Shown: positions 48,288-56,187 of the stretch, piece by piece
Numbering within the stretch: the first letter of the stretch is position 1
Layout: each line of letters opens with the position of its first letter
Assembly (NCBI GenBank): GCA_943841495.1
Contig: CALSYL010000004.1
Span: 62,001 to 126,000, forward strand
Direction of reading: 5' to 3'
Length of the DNA: 64,000 bases
Source: an uncultured bacterium
GTDB lineage: Bacteria; Fidelibacterota; Marinisomatia; Marinisomatales; Marinisomataceae
Made by a program: the position numbers and the translations under genes
Notes under the pieces: model-generated
Told to the model about the DNA's origin: nothing
The model's database searches: none
Seen by the model: only the letters and a program-made list of their open reading frames with translations

Positions 48288-49331
48288 ATTAAAGTCCTGC
48301 GCTATTGTGTATTAGTTTGTTTGTTTTATCTGTTGCTATGGCCAGTCCCAATTAATCCAGTTGCTTGGGATTCTCCCGAACCACCATCAATGACAGGCGT
48401 ATATGCAAAAAATGATTATTTGAAAAATATAGAGATATTTTGGGAAGATGATGGGCACTATGGCCCGGAAGATATAGCTATTAGTGGCCAAAACATATAT
48501 GCAGGCTATCACGACGGAGTAATTATGAGCTCTGTTGGCGAATTTTATAATACAGGTGGCCGCCCACTCGGGATGGTTTTTGATGTCGAAAATAATCTAA
48601 TTGTTGCAGATGCAATTCAAGGACTGATATCTATCAATCAACAAGGGATTGCTACCACCCTTTCAACAAAATCTGATTCGGATGGAATCCCGCTCCGTTT
48701 TGCCGACGACCTAGATATTGCAACTGATGGAAAAATTTACTTTTCTGATGCTTCTGATCAATTTGGATACGGAGAAGATAGAATTGAAGTTATGGAACAT
48801 ACACCAAATGGGAGATTGTTAGTTTATGATCCCAAAACTAAACTTACGACTACACTGCTTGATAATTTATATTTTGCAAATGGAGTTGCTATAAGCCCAG
48901 ACGATTCCTTTATTTTGTTTAATGAAACGTTTATGTATCGAATAAAAAAATATTGGCTTAAAGGAGAAAAAGCAGGAACATCTGAAATTGTTATTGAAAA
49001 CCTTCCCGGATTTCCAGACAATATTTCTTCAAATGGAAAAGGAGTTTATTGGGTAGCACTTTTTACAGTAAGAAACAACTTCATTGATCAAACATCAGAC
49101 AAGCCATTTCTTAGAAAACTAGCCTTGAGATTGCCAGAGTTTTTACAGCCGCAACCAGAACCATATGCGTTTGTTTTAGGAATTGATAAAAATGGAAATA
49201 TTTTACATAACCTTCAATATGATGGAAACGATGCTTATTCACCCATAACAAGTGTTAAACAGTATGGTGATGAGCTCTATTTAGGTAGCCTTACTCATAA
49301 AGGTTGGGGTAAAATAGAATCACCAAAATGA
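48288..49331 (+). CDS. strictosidine synthase / APMAP-like beta-propeller protein
   Basis: Six-bladed propeller with motifs of the strictosidine-synthase/APMAP group: GRPLGMVFD and VADAIQGL, FADDLDIATDGKIYFSDAS, PNGRLLVYDPKT, FANGVAISPDDSF, YWLKGEKAGTSE, and PGFPDNIS. Function of bacterial members is unclear; esterase or lactonase activity is possible. No ATG gives a complete N-terminus. The frame is open from 48276; GAGGAAG (48274-48280) is correctly spaced before ATT at 48288, which would give a membrane anchor KVLRYCVLVCLFYLLLW. The first standard codon is TTG at 48321. Overlaps recO by 4 bases. Confidence 0.75.
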   Translation: MKVLRYCVLVCLFYLLLWPVPINPVAWDSPEPPSMTGVYAKNDYLKNIEIFWEDDGHYGPEDIAISGQNIYAGYHDGVIMSSVGEFYNTGGRPLGMVFDVENNLIVADAIQGLISINQQGIATTLSTKSDSDGIPLRFADDLDIATDGKIYFSDASDQFGYGEDRIEVMEHTPNGRLLVYDPKTKLTTTLLDNLYFANGVAISPDDSFILFNETFMYRIKKYWLKGEKAGTSEIVIENLPGFPDNISSNGKGVYWVALFTVRNNFIDQTSDKPFLRKLALRLPEFLQPQPEPYAFVLGIDKNGNILHNLQYDGNDAYSPITSVKQYGDELYLGSLTHKGWGKIESPK

Positions 49332-50002
49332 AAATTTCTACCACTGCATTTGTTTTAAAAACAAGCATATTTAAAGAATCTAGTTTGATAGTACGCCTTT
49401 TCACCCTAGAAAAAGGAAAGGCAACATATATTATTAAGGCAGCAATGCGTCAAAAATCACCCAATAAAGCTATTTATCAACAACTTAATGAAATAAAAAT
49501 AGATTATTCGCATTACCCAAAAAGACAAATTCACCCGGTTTATAACTCGAAACTATTAAATGATTGGACAAGCATATGTACTGATCTAAAAAAGACGCTT
49601 CTGTGTACAGCAATGCTTGAGATTATTGATAAAACATTTGATGAAAATATTCCAGATAAAAAAACCTATAAAGTGCTTAGTATGGCAATGTGTTACTTTG
49701 AGCAAAATGATAAAAACCTAAACAATGCATTTTATTTTTTTCTTTTACATTTTTTAAGAAACAGTGGGTATGATATTATAAATGCAAAAGATCACCCTAT
49801 AGTAAAAAGGTTTCAACAAAAAAATTCAGCCATACTATCAGACTTGAGCAACATATTTGAGTCTGATTTTATCATTAACAACAAGAACAATTTAACTACA
49901 AGCTATGATAGGAAGATAATGTCACAATTTATTGGCGAGCTAGTAAGATATCATTTTCCAGACCTTAAATCGTTTTCGGTGGCAAAGGATGTTTTTAATT
50001 AA
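49328..50002 (+). CDS. recO: DNA repair protein RecO
   Basis: Loads RecA with RecR in gap repair. 224 residues: N-terminal OB fold (TTAFVLKTSIFKESSLIVRLFTLEKGKATYIIKAAMRQKS), then a helical domain. The zinc cysteines found in some RecO are absent. ATG overlaps the propeller gene stop (ATGA). Convergent with ftsB, 2 bases apart. Confidence 0.85.
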   Translation: MKISTTAFVLKTSIFKESSLIVRLFTLEKGKATYIIKAAMRQKSPNKAIYQQLNEIKIDYSHYPKRQIHPVYNSKLLNDWTSICTDLKKTLLCTAMLEIIDKTFDENIPDKKTYKVLSMAMCYFEQNDKNLNNAFYFFLLHFLRNSGYDIINAKDHPIVKRFQQKNSAILSDLSNIFESDFIINNKNNLTTSYDRKIMSQFIGELVRYHFPDLKSFSVAKDVFN

Positions 50003-50004
50003 GC

Positions 50005-50289
50005 CTATTCTTCTGATACCTTAAAAACGCGTTCGCCAGGCTTTACCATTTTAAACTTTTCCCTAGCAATTTTTTCAATGTATTTTTCATCAAATTTTAA
50101 TCTTTCTTCTTCTTTTTCAAGCATAGCAATCTGACTTCTTAAGCTATTAATTTCATTTTGTATTTCAAGCTTTTCATTTTTTAAAGACCACAAGTTAATA
50201 AGTCCCCTATCGCTAAAAAAAATTAGAGAAACGCATCCGGCCACAATAAGGACCATCAACAAATTCGTTAGAGTTAAAAATGATTTCAT
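50005..50289 (-). CDS. FtsB/DivIC-like septum formation initiator
   Basis: 94 residues: one N-terminal transmembrane helix (about 8-26), a coiled coil (LKNEKLEIQNEINSLRSQIAMLEKEEERL), and the family C-terminus YIEKIAREKFKMVKPGERVF. Bitopic cell-division protein acting with FtsL and FtsQ. ATG overlaps the enolase stop, the same eno-ftsB order as in many proteobacteria. Confidence 0.9.
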   Translation of the reverse strand: MKSFLTLTNLLMVLIVAGCVSLIFFSDRGLINLWSLKNEKLEIQNEINSLRSQIAMLEKEEERLKFDEKYIEKIAREKFKMVKPGERVFKVSEE

Positions 50290-51569
50290 TTAATAAAATT
50301 TAGGGTGTTACAATAAATAGGGTTCTCTAATTCGTCCTCAATTCTTAAAAGACGATTATATTTTGCAGTTCTGTCTGATCTACAAACAGATCCAGTTTTT
50401 ATCTGACCACCGCCCATAGCTACAGAAAGATCGGAGATAAAAGTATCTTCAGTTTCACCAGATCTATGTGAAATAATAAAATTACAATTATTTTGTTTTG
50501 CCATATTGATTGCTTCTATTGTCTCTGAAACAGTTCCTATTTGATTAAGCTTAATAAGTATAGAATTGATTGCTTTTTCATCTATGGCTCTTTGAAGTTT
50601 TAATGGATTTGTTACAGTTAAATCATCTCCAACAATTTGTATCTTATCGCCAAGCGCATCATTGAGATTTGTCCACCCATCCCAGTCGTTTTCATCTAAG
50701 CCGTCTTCAATTGAAACGATTGGATACTGATTAATTAAATTTTCATAAAACTTTATCATTCCATCAGAAGACAACATGCTGCCATCAACTTTTAAAGAGT
50801 AAATACCATTTTTGTAAAAGCTTGAAGCAGCAACGTCAAGAGACAATGAGATTTCTGACCCTATTTTATATCCACTACTTTCAATGGCACTCAGAAGCAT
50901 ATCGATAGCATGATCGTTTGACTTTAAGGAAGGAGCAAAACCACCTTCATCCCCAACAGTAGTACTCAGTCCTTGTTTTTTTAACTCTTTTTTCAACTGA
51001 TGAAATATTTCTGAGCCCATTTGAATCGCATCTGAGAACGTATTTGCCCCATGAGGGAAAAGCATAATTTCTTGTAAATCAGACCCTTTATCTGCATGCA
51101 TACCGCCATTTAAAACATTAATCATAGGTACTGGCATTAATTGACTGCCTCTATTTAAATGCTTGTACAGCGGTTTTTTAAAAAACGCAGCGCTGGCAAC
51201 CGCACTAGCCATAGAAATACCTAAGCTTGCATTGGCTCCATACTTGCTTTTGTTGGAAGTGCCATCACAGTTTAATAAGGTATCATCTATTAATTTTTGA
51301 TCGCTAGCATCTTTACCAATCAAGGAAGGGGCAAAATGATTAATAACATTATAAACAGCTTTTTGAACGCCCTTGCCATTAAATCTTTTGTTGTCATTAT
51401 CTCTTAGTTCAAGAGCTTCAAATTCACCAGTAGATGCACCAGAAGGCACTGCAGATAAGCCCGTGCATCCAGATGCGGTTACTTCAACCTCAACAGTTGG
51501 GAACCCCCTAGAGTCCAAGATTTCCCTAGCATGTATATTTTCAATAATCGGTCTTTGCGTTTTTTTCAT
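50286..51569 (-). CDS. eno: enolase
   Basis: Glycolytic conversion of 2-phosphoglycerate to PEP. 427 residues: AREILDSRGFPTVEVEV, GASTGEFEALELRD, VGDEGGFAP, metal ligands in SLDVAAS, SIEDGLDENDW and VGDDLTVTNP, the catalytic lysine in LIKLNQIGT, and SHRSGETED. ATG at 51569 without an obvious Shine-Dalgarno sequence. Confidence 0.97.
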   Translation of the reverse strand: MKKTQRPIIENIHAREILDSRGFPTVEVEVTASGCTGLSAVPSGASTGEFEALELRDNDNKRFNGKGVQKAVYNVINHFAPSLIGKDASDQKLIDDTLLNCDGTSNKSKYGANASLGISMASAVASAAFFKKPLYKHLNRGSQLMPVPMINVLNGGMHADKGSDLQEIMLFPHGANTFSDAIQMGSEIFHQLKKELKKQGLSTTVGDEGGFAPSLKSNDHAIDMLLSAIESSGYKIGSEISLSLDVAASSFYKNGIYSLKVDGSMLSSDGMIKFYENLINQYPIVSIEDGLDENDWDGWTNLNDALGDKIQIVGDDLTVTNPLKLQRAIDEKAINSILIKLNQIGTVSETIEAINMAKQNNCNFIISHRSGETEDTFISDLSVAMGGGQIKTGSVCRSDRTAKYNRLLRIEDELENPIYCNTLNFIK

Positions 51570-51700
51570 TGAAAAAGTTAATGCATACTTGATTGATATA
51601 AAATATTTGATTTAAATATTATTTGATTGTTTAGTAAAAAAAGAATCAAAAATGGCAAAAAAAGCACTCCTTTTATTTTTTTTATAATAATCAAAAAAGG

Positions 51701-51729
51701 TTGATTCACGTAAAAAAATGGACTATAAT
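51701..51729 (+). promoter_or_regulatory. strong sigma-70-like promoter in the eno to small-protein gap
   Basis: TTGATT (51701-51706), 17 bases, TATAAT (51724-51729): near-consensus with ideal spacing, so transcription should start near 51736. The rest of the 301-bp gap between eno and 51871 upstream of this is A/T-rich with nothing else that I recognise. Confidence 0.7.
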
Positions 51730-51739
51730 GATACAGAAG

Positions 51740-51820
51740 ATGAATTATTGGCTACTTTTTAAAAGATTTAATCATATTGACATGATTAATACCGGGGGCA
51801 AGAAAACTATATGTTTGTAG
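51740..51820 (+). CDS. possible 26-codon leader peptide
   Basis: ATG to TAG frame lying wholly inside the leader transcript, about 4 bases after the predicted start of transcription and so without room for a Shine-Dalgarno site. It begins MNYWLLFKRF. Its stop codon falls in the loop of the terminator hairpin, so a translating ribosome would cover the 5' arm. This is only a geometric argument; coding is unproven. Confidence 0.2.
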   Translation: MNYWLLFKRFNHIDMINTGGKKTICL

Positions 51821-51838
51821 GTTTTTTGCCTTTTTTTT
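51797..51838 (+). terminator. intrinsic terminator in the leader
   Basis: 5' arm GGCAAGAAA (from 51797) pairs with 3' arm TTTTTTGCC (ending 51830), 9 pairs including one G-T, followed by eight T. Confidence 0.8.
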
Positions 51839-51870
51839 AACTAGTTATTAACTAATCAAGGAGGAATAAC

Positions 51871-52077
51871 ATGGCTTCATGGGATTCAATGTTAAATGGT
51901 GCTTTAAATGGGTTAACAGGCGTAGTTAAGGCTGCAATTATATTTTTTGTTTTTGCAGGAATCCTTTTCGACACACCAGTAGATGCACTAGGTGGTATAA
52001 TGGGTTTTGTAGATACTTTTCTTAATGGCGGACTAACAGGACTACTAGTATTAGTTGTCTTTTTGTCTTGGCTGTAG
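51871..52077 (+). CDS. small two-helix membrane protein 1
   Basis: 68 residues, preceded by a perfect GGAGG 7 bases before the ATG, so well translated. Two hydrophobic segments: about 18-33 (VVKAAIIFFVFAGILF) and 52-68 (GGLTGLLVLVVFLSWL), joined by a glycine-rich loop DTPVDALGGIMGFVDTF. It aligns with the next small gene at GIL-[FY]-D, at GGI/AGI in the loop and at GG-x-x-GL before helix 2, so the two are paralogues. No family recognised; holin, bacteriocin-like or structural membrane peptides are possible but unsupported. Confidence 0.7.
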   Translation: MASWDSMLNGALNGLTGVVKAAIIFFVFAGILFDTPVDALGGIMGFVDTFLNGGLTGLLVLVVFLSWL

Positions 52078-52103
52078 AATATAGATCAGTATTTACTAAT
52101 AAA

Positions 52104-52130
52104 TAGAGCTCCTCATAAAGAGGAGCTCTA
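52104..52130 (+). other. perfect 11-bp hairpin between the two small genes
   Basis: TAGAGCTCCTC (52104-52114), loop ATAAA, GAGGAGCTCTA (52120-52130). No T-run follows, so it is more likely an mRNA-stabilising or processing hairpin than a terminator. The 3' arm contains GAGGAG, and the true ribosome site of gene 2 (AAGGAG) lies 14 bases beyond. Confidence 0.7.
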
Positions 52131-52153
52131 AAAAGCTCGAAGGAGAAAACACA

Positions 52154-52366
52154 ATGAAAAATGTGATAAAACAAATCAATGATTTTTTAGGCATGACTAC
52201 AGGCCTATTAATCAACTTGATTGTTGCTGGTACTATTATTGGTATCCTGTACGATGATATCTTCGGAGTTATTGCAGGTATTGGTAATGCGGTTAGCGCT
52301 ATTGGAGACGGTGGCGTTGCTGGATTAGTGGCAGTTATGATTGTTGCAATGTGGATGAAAAAATAA
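52154..52366 (+). CDS. small two-helix membrane protein 2
   Basis: 70 residues, AAGGAG ribosome site 8 bases upstream. Hydrophobic segments about 15-32 (TTGLLINLIVAGTIIGIL) and 52-67 (GGVAGLVAVMIVAMWM), with YDDIFGVIAGIGNAVSAIGD between. Paralogue of the gene at 51871: same length, same two-helix layout, and shared GIL-[FY]-D and GG-x-x-GL positions. Ends in two lysines, so the C-terminus is probably cytoplasmic. Function unknown. Confidence 0.7.
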   Translation: MKNVIKQINDFLGMTTGLLINLIVAGTIIGILYDDIFGVIAGIGNAVSAIGDGGVAGLVAVMIVAMWMKK

Positions 52367-52392
52367 TATTTTTTTCCATATCGATTGAAATA

Positions 52393-52423
52393 AAAAGGGC
52401 TCAATTTTTGAGCCCTTTTACAT
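52393..52423 (+). terminator. intrinsic terminator after small protein 2
   Basis: Stem AAAAGGGCTC (52393-52402) / GAGCCCTTTT (52410-52419), 7-base loop. Its stem core AAAGGGCTC is identical to that of the terminator at 44070. Confidence 0.9.
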
Positions 52424-52445
52424 TTTTTTATAATAATTTCAACAA

Positions 52446-53603
52446 GTGAAATTATTCAAAATAAAACTAAACTTTCTCATCATATATCTATTTACCTCAA
52501 TTGGTGTTGGGGCAACCAGTGACACAATTAAGCTTTTTAAAAACAATCAATTAGTTAGTGAAATTGATACCATAGAAAACAATACATTTTTTTCAATAAA
52601 TGATTTTTTAGTATCAACAGATTCAAAACCATTCATAAGCGAAAAAACAGAGAAGATTGTTTTTTATATAAATAACCAAAAAATAAAGTTAACCAACGGA
52701 ATCACTTTTTTATTGATTGATGAAAACATCTATCAGCTTTCATCGAAGGTTGTTAAGCAAAATAATGAATACTTTGTACCCATTGATTCTTTTTTAAATA
52801 TTATCAATTCCTCGGTAAAAAGCTTATCCATCATGTTTAACGAGTCAAAAATTTTAATTTCTGTAAAACCCAACGAAAACAACAAGCCAGCAAAAAATAT
52901 AGTCGCTGAAAAAAATAAATGGAGATTTTCAACAATTATTATTGATCCGGGACACGGCGGAAAAGATCCAGGAGCTGTGGGATATAGAGGTACACTAGAA
53001 AAAGACATCGCTTTAGACGTAGCAAAAAGGTTAGAGAAAAAAATAACCAAAAACATGAAAATCAAAACGGTCTTGACAAGAGATGAAGACATTTTTTTAA
53101 AATTGGGAGAAAGAACAAAAATTGCTAATGAAAATAATGGTAGCCTGTTTATTAGTATTCATGCAAACGCAGCAACCGACAGAAGAGCCAGCGGCTTTGA
53201 AACATTTTTGATTGGACCAAACAAAAATGAGGCTGCTGTAAGAGTTGCAGCAAGAGAAAATGCTGTATTAGAACTTGAGGGTTTTTCAGGAAAACAATTA
53301 ACCAACGAAGATTTAATAAAAGCCACTATTGCACAAAGCGCGTTTGCTTCAAAAAGTGAACAGTTCGCAGCTTTAGTCCAAGAAGAGATTGGTAAAAGAG
53401 TTCAAGGAAAAAATAGGGGTGTTAAACAGGCTGGTTTTTATGTTTTAATGGGAGCGTCTATGCCAAATGTTTTGGTGGAGCTTGGCTTTATATCAAACTT
53501 AGCTGAAGAGAAAAAATTAAGAAGCTCACAGTATAGGGAAGTATTAGCGACAGCAATTTTTAGAGCAGTTGAAAAATATGAAAAAACCTTAAACAATGAT
53601 TAA
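52446..53603 (+). CDS. N-acetylmuramoyl-L-alanine amidase (Amidase_3) with N-terminal copper-amine-oxidase-like domain
   Basis: Zinc amidase that removes stem peptides from peptidoglycan during cell separation. 385 residues: signal peptide 1-22, an N-terminal beta domain (about 25-142) resembling the copper amine oxidase N-domain found on surface amidases, then the catalytic domain from 162 with zinc ligands H170 (DPGHGG), E185 and H239 (SIHAN) and catalytic E345 (VELGFISN). Start is GTG. Overlaps folC by 8 bases. Works in the same compartment as the M23 peptidase at 44.1 kb. Confidence 0.92.
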   Translation: MKLFKIKLNFLIIYLFTSIGVGATSDTIKLFKNNQLVSEIDTIENNTFFSINDFLVSTDSKPFISEKTEKIVFYINNQKIKLTNGITFLLIDENIYQLSSKVVKQNNEYFVPIDSFLNIINSSVKSLSIMFNESKILISVKPNENNKPAKNIVAEKNKWRFSTIIIDPGHGGKDPGAVGYRGTLEKDIALDVAKRLEKKITKNMKIKTVLTRDEDIFLKLGERTKIANENNGSLFISIHANAATDRRASGFETFLIGPNKNEAAVRVAARENAVLELEGFSGKQLTNEDLIKATIAQSAFASKSEQFAALVQEEIGKRVQGKNRGVKQAGFYVLMGASMPNVLVELGFISNLAEEKKLRSSQYREVLATAIFRAVEKYEKTLNND

Positions 53604-54840
53604 TTCCACTCTTGCCTATTTATATAAACTTCATAATAGAGGTATCAAGCTAGGACTCTCTAATATCAAAAATTTTTTAGCAGAGTGCACAAACCCAGAA
53701 AAAGATTTTAAAACAGTGCATATTGCTGGCACAAACGGAAAAGGTTCAACAGCATCCATCACTGCAAAAATTTTACAAAACAGTGGTTTTACTGTTGGTC
53801 TTTATACATCCCCACATCTTATTAATTTTAATGAAAGAATTAGGGTGAATGGAATTCCAATAACCGATAATGAAATAATTAGTTTTACCAAAAAATATCA
53901 ACAATATATTGATAAAAATTCAATCACTTTTTTTGAGGCAACCACAGCAATGGCGTTCGATTATTTTGCAAAAAATAAAGTAGATTATGCTATTATTGAA
54001 ACCGGGCTTGGCGGTAGGCTTGATTCAACAAATGTTGTGTCTCCAATACAAACAATAATAACAGAAATTGATTTTGACCACACCCGCCTTCTGGGAAATT
54101 CCGTTGAAGAAATTACTGCAGAAAAATGTGGCATAATTAAGCCAAATGTTACCAACACAACAATTAACACCAAAAAAAATATAAAAGAGGTGATTTCAAA
54201 ATTTTCAATGGAAAACAATACAGATACGGACTATGTAGACAAAAAAAATATCGTAATTAAGGAACAAAAAAAGGAAAGCTTGCATTTTAAGTTTAAAGAT
54301 TTCTCATATCATCTTCCACAAAGCGGTTCTTTTCAAGCACAAAATGCTATTCTAGCAATCGAAACAATTAAAAAAATATTACCAGGATTAAGTATTGATA
54401 AAATACAGCACGGTTTAAATAAGTGGGTTTGGCCTGGAAGAATGCAACTAATGAGTGGCAATATTTTTTATGATGTCGCGCATAATAGTTCAGGAGTTAA
54501 AATATTATGCAAAGATCTTAAAGATATATATCATAAAAAACCAATAGGTCTTGTAGTAATTAAAAATGATAAAATAAGGGAAGAAATTTTAGATTTATTT
54601 AAACACTCTTTTGAGGAGCTAGTGATTTCAACCATTCCATCAAAGGATATCTTGGGGAAAAATGATATCCAAAAAAATAAAGAGCTTAATAATTTCAAAT
54701 TTTTTGAAAACATCCAAGATGCACTTGACTACTTAAACAATAAAGAATATGACGGTCCAAAAGTAGTATTTGGCAGTCATTATATAGCAAAATATGTCTA
54801 TAATTTTTTCGATTTTTCCTTTGACAATGGTAGTATATAG
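53596..54840 (+). CDS. folC: bifunctional folylpolyglutamate synthase / dihydrofolate synthase
   Basis: Adds glutamate to folates. 414 residues of the Mur-ligase superfamily: TVHIAGTNGKGSTASI (ATP loop near 40-55), YTSPHLINFNERI (substrate), ETGLGGRLDSTNVV (catalytic glutamate), and DVAHNSSGVK in the C-terminal domain. Folate link with folA and thyA at the other end of the window. Starts inside the amidase gene. Confidence 0.94.
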   Translation: MINSTLAYLYKLHNRGIKLGLSNIKNFLAECTNPEKDFKTVHIAGTNGKGSTASITAKILQNSGFTVGLYTSPHLINFNERIRVNGIPITDNEIISFTKKYQQYIDKNSITFFEATTAMAFDYFAKNKVDYAIIETGLGGRLDSTNVVSPIQTIITEIDFDHTRLLGNSVEEITAEKCGIIKPNVTNTTINTKKNIKEVISKFSMENNTDTDYVDKKNIVIKEQKKESLHFKFKDFSYHLPQSGSFQAQNAILAIETIKKILPGLSIDKIQHGLNKWVWPGRMQLMSGNIFYDVAHNSSGVKILCKDLKDIYHKKPIGLVVIKNDKIREEILDLFKHSFEELVISTIPSKDILGKNDIQKNKELNNFKFFENIQDALDYLNNKEYDGPKVVFGSHYIAKYVYNFFDFSFDNGSI

Positions 54841-54900
54841 TGTAATTTATAATTCAAGGTGACTTCCCCCCTAAAGAATTTTCACAACAACTGAGGAATT

Positions 54901-56187
54901 ATGAAATTAATTGAATTAAAAGAAAAAAAATTAACCGAATTAAAAGAAATTGCCAAATCAATGAGTATTGAAAAAACTTCTTCTATGTCAAAAGATGAAC
55001 TGCTGAAAGCAATTACATCTACAGATAAAACAAATACTGAAGATACAAAAAAAGATATCGAAAAAGATGCTGCTCCTAAAAACGAGAAGATGGCAGCTGG
55101 TGTGTTAGAGATACTCCCGGACGGTTATGGATTTTTAAGAAGTGTTAACGATAATTATTTACCAGGACCAGAAGATATTTACGTTAGTCCATCACAAATT
55201 AAAAGATTTAAATTAAAAACCGGACATTTTGTTGAAGGAACAACAAGAGCTCCCAAATCAAAAGAAAGATTTCACGCCCTTCTTCATTTACAAAAAGTAA
55301 ATGGAGTTAATCCGGAGGAAATTAAAGGCCAAAGAAAATTTGACAAGTATACCCCATTGCATCCAAATGAGAAGTTTAACTTGTCTAATACCAGCGACAT
55401 GTCAATGAGAATCATGGATATGGTTGCACCTATTGGTAAAGGTCAGCGCGGGTTAATTGTTGCCCAGCCCAAAACAGGTAAAACAATTTTAATTTCTAAA
55501 ATTGCGAACGCTATTAGAAGAAACCATCCTAACACAGTACTCTTAATCCTTTTAATTGATGAAAGACCTGAAGAGGTTACAGATATGAAAAGGAGTGTTG
55601 ATGCCGAGGTTATTGCTTCAACGTTTGATGAAGGACCAGAAAGACACGTTCAGGTGTCTGATATGGCTCTAGCGAAAGCGCAAAGGCTAGTAGAATGCGG
55701 AAAAGATGTAGTAATTCTATTAGATAGTATAACTCGTTTAGGAAGAGCTCATAATGCAGTTATACCACATAGTGGTAAGATATTATCTGGTGGTGTAGAC
55801 TCTAATGCACTAAGAAAGCCAAAAAAATTCTTTGGAGCTGCAAGAAACACAGAAGAAGGTGGCAGCCTAACTATTATTGCTACAGCCTTAATTGATACGG
55901 GTAGTAAAATGGACGGAGTTATTTTCGAAGAATTTAAAGGTACAGGCAATATGGAGCTGGTATTAGATCGCGAATTAAGCGATAGAAGAATATACCCAGC
56001 ATTTAATATTGTTAAATCAGGAACGCGAAAAGAAGAATTGCTCATGTCTGACCAACATCTATCAAGAATGTACATTTTAAGAAAAATGCTAGGAGAAATG
56101 TCTACAGAGCAAGCTATGCAGTTTATGTCCGATAGAATGAGAAGAACAAAAACAAACCAAGAGTTCTTAGACTTAATGAGTCAATAA
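54901..56187 (+). CDS. rho: transcription termination factor Rho
   Basis: Hexameric RNA helicase that ends transcripts. 428 residues: Rho N-domain ([25 protein letters not shown]), RNA-binding OB fold at about 65-130 ([15 protein letters not shown]), Walker A AQPKTGKT at 188-195, [12 protein letters not shown], and the Q/R-loop region [11 protein letters not shown]. Short lysine-rich linker at 40-62. GAGGA precedes the ATG. The aminotransferase gene starts directly after its stop. Confidence 0.97.
   Translation: MKLIELKEKKLTELKEIAKSMSIEKTSSMSKDELLKAITSTDKTNTEDTKKDIEKDAAPKNEKMAAGVLEILPDGYGFLRSVNDNYLPGPEDIYVSPSQIKRFKLKTGHFVEGTTRAPKSKERFHALLHLQKVNGVNPEEIKGQRKFDKYTPLHPNEKFNLSNTSDMSMRIMDMVAPIGKGQRGLIVAQPKTGKTILISKIANAIRRNHPNTVLLILLIDERPEEVTDMKRSVDAEVIASTFDEGPERHVQVSDMALAKAQRLVECGKDVVILLDSITRLGRAHNAVIPHSGKILSGGVDSNALRKPKKFFGAARNTEEGGSLTIIATALIDTGSKMDGVIFEEFKGTGNMELVLDRELSDRRIYPAFNIVKSGTRKEELLMSDQHLSRMYILRKMLGEMSTEQAMQFMSDRMRRTKTNQEFLDLMSQ

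Larger units (their letters stand above)
51736..51838 (+). ncRNA. candidate small RNA or attenuator leader ahead of the small membrane proteins
   Basis: About 100 bases between the promoter start site and a strong intrinsic terminator. Either a stable small RNA, or a leader that must be read through to express the gene at 51871, because only 32 bases separate the terminator from that start codon and they contain no other promoter. I do not recognise a known riboswitch class. Confidence 0.45.
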
